From NCBI GenBank assembly GCA_965205595.1, contig CBDBHI010000067.1, positions 186,001-250,000 of the forward strand: 64,000 nucleotides of DNA, given 5' to 3'. Origin of the DNA: CATQHP01 sp965205595 (GTDB lineage Bacteria; Acidobacteriota; Terriglobia; Bryobacterales; UBA6623). Below, in pieces: positions 51,513-61,249 of this stretch. The notes under the pieces are model-generated. The model was not told the origin of the DNA. It saw only the letters and a list, made by a program, of their open reading frames with translations, and did no database searches. Numbering within the stretch: the stretch's first letter is position 1; each line of letters begins with the position of its first letter. The position numbers were made by a program, and so were the translations under genes.

Positions 51513-54068
51513 TTATTCGCCGCGCAACACTTCAAGCGGTTTGCGGCCAAGAATTCGGAAGCTGGCGCCCCAGCCGGCAACGTTCGCAATCAGTGCGGTT
51601 GCGACGACAGTCACGACGTTGGGCATCCAGTCGATGACGGATTCAGCTTCAAGGAATTGCTCCAAAAGCACAACCGAAAAGCCGGTCGCCAGAAAGCTGC
51701 CGATGAGGCCCGCCACGGTCCCGAGAATTAAAAACTCGACGGAAAATATTTGTCCGACCTTCGATCGAGTCGCACCCAACGTCTTGAGTACCGCAACCTC
51801 ACGAATCCGGCGGAAACGTGTGGAAACAACGCTTGATACCAAAATGATCACTCCAGCCAAGATCGCGAATGACGAGACGAATCGGATCACCACCGAAATC
51901 TGATCGACGACTTCTTGCACGATTCTCAGTACGTCGGCGGCGTTGATCACGCTTACGGATGGGAACAGCTCAAACGCCTTGCGCTGGAGTTCTACCGCCT
52001 GATCAGGGTCGACCCGGATTCCGCCAAAGTAGATCGTCGGGAAGCCCTCGAGAGCGGCGTGATTGAGTACGAAATCGTTGCTTGATCCGGGACGAATTCC
52101 CTCGACGCGGTGCGTCGCGGTCACGGTCGCGGAGACTTCTTTAGCGCCGATTCGCCATTTGAGTACAGAGCCCAGACTAAGATCAAGCACTTCAGCGGAA
52201 CCTTCGCGAACGGAGACGACGTTCTCGGGCGGTTGATCGCCCCACCACTCACCCGTGATGACTTCGATTTCCTCGGGCAACTGGTCCGACCAGGTGATTG
52301 CGCGGGTCGAACGAAAGCGTCGATTCCAGCCCTGAAGCGGCCGGCTTTCGAGATCTTCACCATCAATCGAAATCAAGCGGGCCGCGACGGACGGAAGCAG
52401 CTCGGCGTCGCTGTTGACACCGGGGTGGTTTCGCAGCAGCTCTTCAAGCGGGCCGCGCTCCTCTTCGGTGATGTTGACCAGAAAAACGTTGGGCATGTCC
52501 GGCGGCGCGCTGCGGATGAGTTGCGACAACACCGTGGTTTGGATGAGGTACACCGAAAGCGTGAACGTGACGCCAATGCCGAGTGCCACAAGAATGGCCT
52601 CGGCGTGGACGCCGGGCCGGTAGAGGTTTGCGATTCCGTGGCGAAGTGCCGTTGGAAGCCGCATCGGCAGGATGTTCGGTAGAGCCTTGAGCGCGCGCAG
52701 CAGCGCCCAGGCCGTGATGCCCATTGCAGCCAGACTGCCAACGAGACCGAGCGCAAACCAGCCGCCTAGTTCCAGCGAGTCGCCAAGCCAGGCTGCAATT
52801 GTGCCCATCGCCGCGACAATTATTGCTCCTACTGAAAGAGACGCTTGCCACTCTTTCCGGCGAACTTTCCAAGAGCGAGGCGTGCCCTCCATATCTCTCC
52901 GGAATATCAACGCGGGCCGGATGTTACGAATGCTCAACAGCGTCGGCAGCGAGAATAGCAGAGCGGTCAGCACTCCCACGGAGCCCGCTTGAATCGCCGC
53001 CCACGGTTGCCACTCTAGGGCCGGCGCCCCCGGAAAATATCGCGCCACGAAGATCGGCGCCGCACCCTGGACGATCAGGCCGACCGCGACTCCGATCAAG
53101 CTTCCGAGTGTCCCCAGGGCAAGAGCTTGCAGCGCGAAGATGCGAACGATTTGGGCCGAACGAGCCCCGACGCATTTCATGATTGCGATGGTGTCGAGCC
53201 GCTGTTGCAGATGCGAGTACATTGCCATGGCGACACCCAGGCCGCCCACGATCATTGCGATCAGGCTGACTAGGCTAAGAAAATTGGTGGCGCGGTCAAG
53301 ACCTCGGCGGATGGTGGGATGCGTTTCGCGGAAGTCCGCTACGCGCGAGCCTGGTAGGCCGGCTTGAAGAGCTGTGCGCGCCTGGTCGACAGTGAGGCCT
53401 TCGAGAGGAAGCTTTACTAGAAACCGCTGTGACGCGCGGCTTCCGAGGCGGATCAACCCGGTGCGGTCGAGTGCTTGCTCCGAGAGCATGACGCGAGGGC
53501 CGACGTTCATACTTCCGGTCATGCGATCAGGTTCAACCGACAGGATTCCCGCAATTTGAAATGACTCATCGCCGAGGCGAACGCTGTCGCCAACCTCAAC
53601 TCCAAGTCTAAGAATGAGGTCATCTGACACGACCACGCTGGTGGGCGTCAGAGCAGTCGACAAATCTTGAGACGGTATGAGCTCGATCTCGCCGTAGAAC
53701 GGGTAGTGGGTCGGATCGACGGCTTTTACCGAAACCAGCAGCGGTCGCGACACGGCCGGACTATTCATCATCGACGGCGTTTCGATGACATTCGTGATCG
53801 TCGCTCCACGTGACACAAGGTCGTCTAGAGCGCGTTGCTCGTCGGGACTCGGTTCATGGTAGATGCGCGCGCTAATGTCAGCGGCCATTAGGATTCTGGC
53901 GTCGCGCAGCAGCATCTGTCGGAACGCCGCGCAAAATCCGCGCACGCCGCTCAGCACGCCCACGCCGAGCGCAACCGCAAGCACAACGAAGAGAAATTTA
54001 CTGCTTGAGGCGCGCGCTTCGCGCCAGGCGATTTTGGCGGCCAGGCGCCATGAGTCGCTTGAGGTCAA
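51513..54068 (-). CDS. FtsX/MacB-type ABC transporter permease (large)
   Basis: About 851 residues from a TTG at 54068, 7 bp after the stop of the upstream gene; the open frame reaches 54122 but overlaps that gene. The layout is two FtsX-domain halves: an N-terminal helix (FLFVVLAVALGVGVLSGV), a periplasmic MacB_PCD-like domain, three helices near LVSLIAMIVGGLGVAMAMYS, a second block of membrane segments, another periplasmic domain, and the C-terminal FVSSFAILAGVIILVSSVVS with VLKTLGATRSKVGQIF. This matches YbbP-like permeases. Its ATP-binding subunit is not in the window. Probably moves lipids or lipoproteins, or acts as an ABC efflux system. Confidence 0.85.
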   Translation of the reverse strand: MTSSDSWRLAAKIAWREARASSSKFLFVVLAVALGVGVLSGVRGFCAAFRQMLLRDARILMAADISARIYHEPSPDEQRALDDLVSRGATITNVIETPSMMNSPAVSRPLLVSVKAVDPTHYPFYGEIELIPSQDLSTALTPTSVVVSDDLILRLGVEVGDSVRLGDESFQIAGILSVEPDRMTGSMNVGPRVMLSEQALDRTGLIRLGSRASQRFLVKLPLEGLTVDQARTALQAGLPGSRVADFRETHPTIRRGLDRATNFLSLVSLIAMIVGGLGVAMAMYSHLQQRLDTIAIMKCVGARSAQIVRIFALQALALGTLGSLIGVAVGLIVQGAAPIFVARYFPGAPALEWQPWAAIQAGSVGVLTALLFSLPTLLSIRNIRPALIFRRDMEGTPRSWKVRRKEWQASLSVGAIIVAAMGTIAAWLGDSLELGGWFALGLVGSLAAMGITAWALLRALKALPNILPMRLPTALRHGIANLYRPGVHAEAILVALGIGVTFTLSVYLIQTTVLSQLIRSAPPDMPNVFLVNITEEERGPLEELLRNHPGVNSDAELLPSVAARLISIDGEDLESRPLQGWNRRFRSTRAITWSDQLPEEIEVITGEWWGDQPPENVVSVREGSAEVLDLSLGSVLKWRIGAKEVSATVTATHRVEGIRPGSSNDFVLNHAALEGFPTIYFGGIRVDPDQAVELQRKAFELFPSVSVINAADVLRIVQEVVDQISVVIRFVSSFAILAGVIILVSSVVSTRFRRIREVAVLKTLGATRSKVGQIFSVEFLILGTVAGLIGSFLATGFSVVLLEQFLEAESVIDWMPNVVTVVATALIANVAGWGASFRILGRKPLEVLRGE

Positions 54069-54075
54069 GCTGTGT

Positions 54076-55497
54076 TTAGGTCCAAGACCAGCCCTTGCGG
54101 AAACTGGGTTTGATGAATTCATTCGCCTCGGCGAGATTCTTTACCTTCATTTTTTCCCGGTCCCACTCGAGCTTCCCTTTAAAGCGAAGCGCGAGGACGC
54201 CGAGTAGGATCCACTCGGTGAATGGGCCGGCGATGCCGAAGTTCGAGCAGGAGGGGTCGCCACCCTTGGCCGCGCGAATCCAGTCACGATAGTGGCCTGG
54301 GGAGCGCGTGAGCAGCTCCGGTGGATTTTCAAAATAATCCATGCGCGTCTTCGGCAGTAGGTGCACGTTCCCAGCGTAGGTGTCCGTCGCCAAATAGCCA
54401 TTTGAGCCTTTGAACAACGCGCCATTCGCCTGTGAGCGCGCCTCGAACTTTGCGATGTCGGCAGCGCTCAAATCGTCTTTCTCTAGCAGCTTTTGCTTCG
54501 CTAGCGGATCGATCGGGATCAGCCGCTCGCCCTTGAGGTCGTCCGGGCGGTAGGCGGCGTCTTTCGCCCCGTCGTACCAGAACACCTTGACCGGCGGCAT
54601 GTTATTGCGGGCAGGGAAGTCGAAGCGAATGACCGACTTTGTCGGAAACGTGTGAGGGTTTTTGCCTTCTTGGCTGATGACTTCGACACTGGTCGGCGCG
54701 TCAAGCATAAGCGCCATGTTGGCCGACCCAAGGATGTGGCAAGCCATGTCGCCAAGTGCGCCGCAACCGAAGTCATACCAGCCTCGCCAATCGAATGGCG
54801 CGTATGCGGGACTGTACGGGCGGTCGTCGGCAATGCCGATCCAGCTATTCCAGTCCATCGTCGAGGGGACTGGCTCAGCGGGAGGAATCTTTGCTACGCC
54901 CTGCGGCCAAATCGGCCGATTCGTCCAGGCATGGACCTCGGTGACCTCGCCAATCTCGCCGGACCAGATGATCTCAGCTGCTTCGCGCGTGCCGTCGTTA
55001 GAGTAGCCCTGGTTGCCCATTTGCGTGGCAACGCCAAATTTCTCCGCAGCCTCAGTCAGCTCGCGAGCTTCCCAGATTGTTCTCGTGAGAGGCTTCTGGC
55101 AGTAGACGGATTTTCCGCGCTCCATCGCCCACATCGATGCCATGCCGTGCATATGGTCGGGAGTCGTGACGATGACGGCGTCGATTTCCCGTTCCTGCTT
55201 ATCAAGCATTTTTCGGAAGTCGGTATATCGTGTCGCCTTGGGATAAGCTTCGAACGATTCGCCGGCGCGCTCTTCATCGGGATCCGCAAGAGCGACGATG
55301 TTCTCGCTTGAGCAGCCCTTAATATCGGAGCGGGCTTTACCACCGGCGCCAATCGACGCAATGTTGAGTTTCTCGTTCGGCGATTTATACCCGAGGCGGC
55401 CCAGGCTCGGCACCGCACCATACCCCCCAGCGGGAATTGCGGCTGTGAGCAGCGAGCCAAAAAAGAAATGGCGACGTGAAAGATTCTTGCTCTTCAT
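54076..55497 (-). CDS. Tat-exported Gfo/Idh/MocA-family oxidoreductase
   Basis: A 473-residue NAD(P)-dependent oxidoreductase carried out by a twin-arginine signal (LSRRHFFFGSLLTAAIPAGG). The Rossmann motif is IASIGAGGKARSD; ALADPDEERAGESF follows strand 2; TTPDHMHG and KSVYCQKPLTRT (EKP-like motif with Gln instead of Glu). The C-terminal domain holds FDWRGWYDFGCGALGDMACH, supplying the putative catalytic Asp/His. Family members oxidise sugars, polyols or amino sugars; substrate unknown. Cofactor loading before export explains the Tat signal. Directly upstream of the permease. Confidence 0.9.
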   Translation of the reverse strand: MKSKNLSRRHFFFGSLLTAAIPAGGYGAVPSLGRLGYKSPNEKLNIASIGAGGKARSDIKGCSSENIVALADPDEERAGESFEAYPKATRYTDFRKMLDKQEREIDAVIVTTPDHMHGMASMWAMERGKSVYCQKPLTRTIWEARELTEAAEKFGVATQMGNQGYSNDGTREAAEIIWSGEIGEVTEVHAWTNRPIWPQGVAKIPPAEPVPSTMDWNSWIGIADDRPYSPAYAPFDWRGWYDFGCGALGDMACHILGSANMALMLDAPTSVEVISQEGKNPHTFPTKSVIRFDFPARNNMPPVKVFWYDGAKDAAYRPDDLKGERLIPIDPLAKQKLLEKDDLSAADIAKFEARSQANGALFKGSNGYLATDTYAGNVHLLPKTRMDYFENPPELLTRSPGHYRDWIRAAKGGDPSCSNFGIAGPFTEWILLGVLALRFKGKLEWDREKMKVKNLAEANEFIKPSFRKGWSWT

Positions 55498-55565
55498 GAT
55501 GTTGATTACTAGCTCACATTATGGCAGGCGACCGGCTGCTTTCGAGTCGATTGCCGAGCGTAAAA

Positions 55566-58499
55566 CTATGCGCCGGCGAAGATTCGCTCGAAGATTGCTC
55601 GCGTTGACATCCGCACCTCATCAAGCAAAGAATTCAGCGGTCGGCCATCGGGCCGGATGGGGCTCCAGCGACTTAAGAGTTCGCTGAAAACTTCTCGCTG
55701 CCACTGCTCGGCCGTTGGCGCGCTGGAAGACGATCCCGTGGCCACACGAATGGCGTGATCCAGTGAGCGGAAGAATGTCGCGGCACTCAATAGCGCGTCG
55801 CGGTCCGCGTCGGTGAGTAGCTCTGATGTGTGAATGATGCCGATTCGTTCGAGCGTATTGAGGGACTCAAAAAATGCGCCGGCCCCTCGCAGGCGCAAAT
55901 ACATCAGAATGAAATCGATGTCGTAGTAGCCGCCTGCTCCAGACTTGATCGGTCGCTTTTCGCCCTGGTCTTTCTGGAGTCTCATGCGCATTTTGACGAG
56001 CAGGGTCGATAGCTCGTCGCTCAAGCCGAATCGATGCCAAGCCACTCGCTGCAAGTCCGATAGAAATCGCTTACCTTCGACAACATCGCCCGCTATGGTT
56101 TTCGCCTTCATATAAGTCAGCGCTTCCCATGCTTCGGCTTTCTGTGCGAAGTAGTCCAGGTAGTGGCCTTCGGTCTGAACCAATTCGCCATCCCGCCCCA
56201 TCGGTCGCAAACGCGGGTCCATGCTGAACATCTGCCCGTCGCTGGTGTAGCTGCCGACGATATCGATAATGCGATTTGCGACGCGGGCCCAGTGTGGCAG
56301 GCGCGCGGATTCCCGATCGGGGACGACGAAAACAATGTCGGCGTCTGAGCCGAGGTCGAATTCGCGCATACCCAGCCTACCCAGCGCCACAATCTGCATG
56401 CCGTCGCCGTATCGCTCGCCGTCCGGTAGGTCGCGGACTGAGATTGCGTAGGCGGCACGAATAATCCATTCCGCCAAGTCGCTCGATCGCAACAGTGTCG
56501 TGAAAATGGGTTCCCGGCGAAAGATGCTGCGTGCTTGGATGCGGAGCATCTGACGGCGGTAGAACCGGCGCAAGCCAGACGCGGCTGCATCGGCGTTTAC
56601 CGTGCTGTGAAGCAGTTCTTCAATGTACGGGTGGACCGTTCGAGTGTGATACTCGTCCTCGTTCCCCTCGGCCGCCTCGACTAGCTCCGCAACGTCCTCG
56701 GGGAATCGTGCGATGTAGGCTGCGAAATGGGGGCTGTGCTGCATCAAGTCGGTGACACAATCAATCACGAGAGGATGCCGCTCTAAACAATCGATGACGG
56801 CAGGCTGCACGACTGCGCTGTTCAGAAACTGTTCGAACGCGCGTTCGCCGCGGCGCAGATTGATCTTGGCACTCGATCCGCCGAGTCTTGCAGTCAAGTG
56901 CTGCGGGAGTTGCGACGGCGTCTGCGAGGGCGGTTCGACCCTGGCTTGGGCCACATCGTGGACTTCCTCTGTCGGCGTCTCCGCCGTTGAAGGCGTGATC
57001 TGCTTTGGAACCTCGCCCGCATTTTGGTGCAAGCGCCGACTTTGGATCACCCGATCATAGACGGCGCTAACTTTGCCGAACTGCTCCTGTATTTCTTCAA
57101 GCAGGCGAGATGTCTCGTCGCTACTTTCAGTTCCGTACATCTGCCAGGAAAGATGGCGCAACGATTCGCGGCGCGACGGCAATGTGTGCGTTTGCTGATT
57201 CGCCTGGAGCTGCAGGCGATGTTCAATTGTTCTGAGGTAGTGATAGGCAGCGGATAGGTGGCCGTAATCGTGGGTCGTGAGATAGCCCTTCTCGCGTAGC
57301 CGATCGAGCGCAAACAATGTTCCACCGCTGCGCAGCGACGCGTCCACGCCGCCGTATAAACGCTGCATGCATTGGACGAGAAACTCGATGTCGCGGATGC
57401 CGCCAGGGTCAAGCTTGACGTTGATAGTTGTGCGCTGATCCCGCGCACGTTGCTTTCGGATGCGATCCCTAGATTCGGCGAGGCTCTCAATCTGCGAGAA
57501 ATCGGTCGTGGTCTGGTAGATGCGAGGCGTCACCATGCTGAGGAAGTGCTGCCCGAGCCGCAGGTCGCCGGCAACTGGTCTCGCCTTAATCAGCATCTGT
57601 AGCTCCCAATCACGAGCGCGATTGAAGTAGTAGTTCGCTGCGTAGGCCATTGGCACAACGAGTTCGCCTGCGTTGCCTTCCGGTCGCAGCCGCAGATCAA
57701 CCCTATAGTTGAAGCCCTCGGTCGTCATCATTGACAACACCTTGGTCAGCCGTGTTGCGCATTGCTTACTGAAGTCGTGGTTCGTGGTTTTGACAGGGCC
57801 CCAGGTGTAGCCATCGCCGGTATGGAGGTACATCAAATCGATGTCGGAGCTGTAATTAAGCTCCGCTCCGCCGAGTTTTCCGAGCGCTAGTACGACGAAG
57901 TAGCAGATGATTGGGCCGGTGTCAGCTTCGCAAAGCGGGCGTCCAAAGCGTCGAACCAGTTGCTGTCGCACGTGGTCATGCGCACCCTGCAGCACGGCAT
58001 CGGCAAGGTTTGAGAGTTCCCGCGCGATCTCGTCGAGGGGGGCGATGCCAAGAAAGTCGCGTAGGCCGATTCGCAGCATGTGCATGCGTTTGAATCGAGC
58101 CAGCAGTTGCGCGGCTTCAGCATCGTCTGCATCCACCCGAATCGCGCCCAACTCAGACCGAAGCTCTCCCGTTGGAGTCACGCCGTAGAGATGTTCCGGC
58201 AGCATCGCCCAGCGGAGTAGTTCCGGATATCGCAGCAGGACATCGGACAGAAATGGACTGTTTCCGAATACCGTAAGCGCGGCGTGGAGAACATTACTCG
58301 AGTAGTCCTCGGGACCCAGCGTCCATGGGACTTCCGAGAAGTAACGGTTGAGCCGCTGAAGAGCGGTGTAGCGATCGGGAACCGTTGCCAGAAGCGCCGG
58401 AATCCCCTTAATCGCAAGTGCGGGCAAGCGCTTTTCGAGTGACGAAAGTAGCGCAGCGAGGCGCGGATCTTCTGCCGTTGCTGAGTGGTCTGACGCCAC
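55566..58499 (-). CDS. glnE: Glutamine synthetase adenylyltransferase/adenylyl-removing enzyme
   Basis: A 977-residue GlnE. Two nucleotidyltransferase domains: an N-terminal adenylyl-removing site with LGKLGGAELNYSSDIDLMYL and a C-terminal adenylylating site GRLGMREFDLGSDADIVFVV. Helical linker domain and GlnD-UR_UTase-like C-terminal bundle (GAGGYYDIDFILMYLRLRG) follow each. It regulates glutamine synthetase according to nitrogen status. Length and motif spacing are normal; a moderately charged insertion (about 500-560) lies between the halves. It is alone, with divergent neighbours. Confidence 0.93.
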   Translation of the reverse strand: MASDHSATAEDPRLAALLSSLEKRLPALAIKGIPALLATVPDRYTALQRLNRYFSEVPWTLGPEDYSSNVLHAALTVFGNSPFLSDVLLRYPELLRWAMLPEHLYGVTPTGELRSELGAIRVDADDAEAAQLLARFKRMHMLRIGLRDFLGIAPLDEIARELSNLADAVLQGAHDHVRQQLVRRFGRPLCEADTGPIICYFVVLALGKLGGAELNYSSDIDLMYLHTGDGYTWGPVKTTNHDFSKQCATRLTKVLSMMTTEGFNYRVDLRLRPEGNAGELVVPMAYAANYYFNRARDWELQMLIKARPVAGDLRLGQHFLSMVTPRIYQTTTDFSQIESLAESRDRIRKQRARDQRTTINVKLDPGGIRDIEFLVQCMQRLYGGVDASLRSGGTLFALDRLREKGYLTTHDYGHLSAAYHYLRTIEHRLQLQANQQTHTLPSRRESLRHLSWQMYGTESSDETSRLLEEIQEQFGKVSAVYDRVIQSRRLHQNAGEVPKQITPSTAETPTEEVHDVAQARVEPPSQTPSQLPQHLTARLGGSSAKINLRRGERAFEQFLNSAVVQPAVIDCLERHPLVIDCVTDLMQHSPHFAAYIARFPEDVAELVEAAEGNEDEYHTRTVHPYIEELLHSTVNADAAASGLRRFYRRQMLRIQARSIFRREPIFTTLLRSSDLAEWIIRAAYAISVRDLPDGERYGDGMQIVALGRLGMREFDLGSDADIVFVVPDRESARLPHWARVANRIIDIVGSYTSDGQMFSMDPRLRPMGRDGELVQTEGHYLDYFAQKAEAWEALTYMKAKTIAGDVVEGKRFLSDLQRVAWHRFGLSDELSTLLVKMRMRLQKDQGEKRPIKSGAGGYYDIDFILMYLRLRGAGAFFESLNTLERIGIIHTSELLTDADRDALLSAATFFRSLDHAIRVATGSSSSAPTAEQWQREVFSELLSRWSPIRPDGRPLNSLLDEVRMSTRAIFERIFAGA

Positions 58500-58607
58500 G
58501 AATTCGCAGAATAGCGCAGCGAATGAAAATGTAGTCAGCTCGACCCGTCGCCCTACGAGCGCGGTCGTGGAACAATGTGGGTTCAGGGAACGTCACAGAA
58601 ATCAGAT

Positions 58608-59420
58608 ATGCTTACTCGTCGGGAATTTACGAAGGTGCTACCCGGGATTGCCGTGGCCGCGCCGAATCTAAGCGCCGAAACTCGTCAAGAGAAGGGAAAA
58701 CGGCTCATCGAGCAGGCGCTTGAAGCAATCGGTGGCGACTCCTTCCTTAGCATTCGAAATTCTGTTCGTAGCGGCCGCGCGTATTCTTTCTACAACCGCC
58801 AAGTTCGAGGCCTCGCGCGCATTACCCTATACGACCGATTCGATGCCGCTAAGCTGGATGCCGACCCCGATTGGCTCCCGATCAGCCGACGCGAAGTCTA
58901 CACCGAAAAAGGCGACTACTACGCTCTCTTTCTGAATGGGAAAGGGTACGAGATAACCTATCGTGGTGCGGCTCCACAGCCTGAAGACTACATGCAAAAA
59001 TATCGCCTCGCGGCGCGGCGCGACATCTTCTTTTTCATGCGTTACCGCATGAACGAGCCCGGGCTGTACTACTACTACACAGGCACCGAGATCATCGACA
59101 ACACACCCTGTGACGCTGTCGATATAACCGATGCCGACGGTGAGGCGATTTCGGTGTATTTGCGGCAGTCGGATGGCCTGCCACTCAGTCAGCAGTATTT
59201 GCGGCGTGATCCGAAAACGCGTGTTCCCTACGAAGAGCGTTCGGTGTTTGGGCGCTATCGCGAAGTTGGCCCGAATCTACTGCCTTCCGTTATTCGGCGC
59301 GAGCGTGACGGCGATCAGGTCTTCGAGTTGTTCGCAAGCAGCTACGAGATCAACACCAAAATCGATCCCAAAATATTTTCAATTCAAAAGGGTGTTGATA
59401 TCTTGCCGCCCGACCCGTAG
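58608..59420 (+). CDS. Exported protein of unknown function, possibly LolA/LolB-like
   Basis: A 270-residue protein from ATG 58608 (a longer frame reaches 58575). The N-terminus is Tat-like or Sec-like with TRREFTKVLPGIAVAAPNL. The body is beta-rich (ALEAIGGDSFLSIRNSVRSG, YFTG-like YYYYTGTEIIDNTPCDAVDI, SVYLRQSDGLPLSQQYLRRD), resembling outer-membrane lipoprotein-sorting/LolA-type convex barrels. That is a pattern-based guess and could be wrong. No catalytic motif. It is divergent from glnE and convergent with the CPBP gene. Confidence 0.6.
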   Translation: MLTRREFTKVLPGIAVAAPNLSAETRQEKGKRLIEQALEAIGGDSFLSIRNSVRSGRAYSFYNRQVRGLARITLYDRFDAAKLDADPDWLPISRREVYTEKGDYYALFLNGKGYEITYRGAAPQPEDYMQKYRLAARRDIFFFMRYRMNEPGLYYYYTGTEIIDNTPCDAVDITDADGEAISVYLRQSDGLPLSQQYLRRDPKTRVPYEERSVFGRYREVGPNLLPSVIRRERDGDQVFELFASSYEINTKIDPKIFSIQKGVDILPPDP

Positions 59421-59442
59421 GTCGGAGTATGCAGCGGTTCGC

Positions 59443-60075
59443 CTAGACGTCGGAAATGAAATTATTTCCCGCATGAGCGATGATCGGCACCCACAGCGTC
59501 TTCGAAACTTTGAGCAGGTAGACCATCGCCAGCCCAAAACAGAATACCCAAAGTGAGCTCTTGGCCAGCGAACCCGCGGCTAAGCCGTCGATCATGAGCC
59601 AAGCGGGCACGTGGATTGCTACGAAAAAGAGCGCCGAAAGAATATTGGCGTTCCAGAACGTCGTGAATCGTTGCGCCTGGTTGAGCGCGAATCCGCGAGT
59701 CAAGACCTCCTCGATAAATGGAGCGCTAGCAACGGCCGCAGCCGTGGATCGTAGAGCTTTGGGGCCGATTTCGTCGAACCCCAGCGAAAGTGCAGTCAAC
59801 TGCCAAACAATGCAGACGAGCACCGTCCCCGCGACCCAACTCAGCGACGGCCGAGAAAGGCCCAAGGCATCTTGCACCGTTCCCCGATCGATCAACTTAA
59901 TATAGAGAATCGGCGGAATTAGCAAGAATACGATGCGAAATACCGTCGACACCCCGATGCGCTGCCAAGTGGTCGAGAACTGGCGTTCAAACTCCCCAAA
60001 CACGGTAATGCGTACGGTCCAGATGATCAAGACTCCGGCGGCAAATAGTGCCAGGCGTTTCGCTTGTTGGTCCAT
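59443..60075 (-). CDS. CPBP (Rce1/CAAX-like) intramembrane metalloprotease family protein
   Basis: A 210-residue membrane protein with five or more helices. The family motifs are FIEEVLTRGFAL (EExxxR), FVAIHVPAW (FxxxH) and IAHAGNNFI (HxxxN), in the usual order and spacing. These are glutamate/histidine residues for a metal-dependent peptidase. Bacterial members often process or confer immunity to peptides; the substrate is unknown. It overlaps no other gene and is divergent from the aldo/keto reductase gene. Confidence 0.85.
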   Translation of the reverse strand: MDQQAKRLALFAAGVLIIWTVRITVFGEFERQFSTTWQRIGVSTVFRIVFLLIPPILYIKLIDRGTVQDALGLSRPSLSWVAGTVLVCIVWQLTALSLGFDEIGPKALRSTAAAVASAPFIEEVLTRGFALNQAQRFTTFWNANILSALFFVAIHVPAWLMIDGLAAGSLAKSSLWVFCFGLAMVYLLKVSKTLWVPIIAHAGNNFISDV

Positions 60076-60125
60076 GTGGTGAGCGGATTTCGGATGCTAG
60101 CATAGGCCGAGGTGAAATCAGAAAA

Positions 60126-61091
60126 ATGAATACAGTCCCGCTCGGAAAGACCGGCCTAACCGTCTCGAAAGCCTGCCTAGGGACCATGACATTTGGCTCG
60201 CAGGTTGATCAGAACGAGGCGCAGCGCATGGTCGACTACGCGCTCGACCAGGGTGTGAACTTCTACGACACCGCGAACGTCTACAATCAAGGCGTTTCAG
60301 AAGAAATCACGGGTCGCGTATTAAAAGACAAGCGTTCCGAGGTCGTGCTCGCGACCAAGGTGCGTGGCTGGATGAAGACTCCGACGGAGTATATCGGGCT
60401 GTCACCGGATTCAATCCGTCACGCGGCCGACGAGAGTCTACGTCGTCTCGGGACCGACTATATCGACCTCTACTACCTTCACATGCCCGACTACGATGTC
60501 GACATCGAAGAGACCCTAGGGGCGATGGACGAACTGCGCCGCGCGGGAAAGATCCGCTTCATCGCGACATCGAACTACTCAGCCTGGCAGATGGCTGAAA
60601 TGACCGCGATTTCACAGGCAAAAGGCTTTCAAGCTCCGACCGTAGCTCAGCCGATGTACAACTGCGCGGCACGCGGTATTGAACCGGAGTACCTGCCGTA
60701 TACGACTCGATACGGCGTGACGAATGTTTGTTACAACCCATTGGCGGGCGGCTTGCTTAGCGGCAAGCAGTCGCTAGAGGCCGGGCCAATTCCGGGGACG
60801 CGGTTCGACGGCAACGCGATGTATCAGAAGCGCTTTTGGAAGCAAGCCTACTTCGACGCGGTCGAGAGTTTGCGGCGAGTGGCGGACGGTCTAGGGATTT
60901 CACTCGTCGAGCTATCACTGCGATGGGTGGTGCACCGCACAGATTGCGTCATCCTAGGTGCCTCAAAGTTCGACCATCTAGCGGCAAACCTAGCGGCATT
61001 CGACTGCGATGATTTGCCGAGCGAAGCGATTGAAGCATGCAACGAAGTGTGGGCGGATTTACGAGGCCCAACCCCGCAATACAATCGATGA
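60126..61091 (+). CDS. Aldo/keto reductase
   Basis: A 321-residue aldo/keto reductase from ATG 60126 (the frame opens further upstream at 60048, without support). Catalytic tetrad: Asp48 and Tyr53 (NFYDTANVYNQG), Lys78 (VVLATKVRGW), His119 (DLYYLHMPDYD). NADP(H)-binding segments lie near the C-terminus (CVILGASKFDHL). Reduces carbonyls on sugars or small molecules in the cytoplasm. Complete and monocistronic. Confidence 0.93.
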   Translation: MNTVPLGKTGLTVSKACLGTMTFGSQVDQNEAQRMVDYALDQGVNFYDTANVYNQGVSEEITGRVLKDKRSEVVLATKVRGWMKTPTEYIGLSPDSIRHAADESLRRLGTDYIDLYYLHMPDYDVDIEETLGAMDELRRAGKIRFIATSNYSAWQMAEMTAISQAKGFQAPTVAQPMYNCAARGIEPEYLPYTTRYGVTNVCYNPLAGGLLSGKQSLEAGPIPGTRFDGNAMYQKRFWKQAYFDAVESLRRVADGLGISLVELSLRWVVHRTDCVILGASKFDHLAANLAAFDCDDLPSEAIEACNEVWADLRGPTPQYNR

Positions 61092-61249
61092 GCGGCGCGC
61101 CTATCGGGTGCGTTCGCCGTCAGGTGGTCTTGAACCCCCAGCGGGGGTGACGTTTCAATTAGACCAGGGTGGAGCGTAAGCGGAACCCTGGGTGAAATTC
61201 AGAAGATCGTGAGCCCATGCCCCCCCCAAATACAATTGTTAAGCGGCGC

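Noticed and set aside
61119..61190. tRNA-like palindromic stretch (ACCCCC-AGC-GGGGGT) after the aldo/keto reductase
   Set aside because: The stem has a 3-nt loop and there is no acceptor/T-arm arrangement consistent with a tRNA; no T-run for a terminator either.
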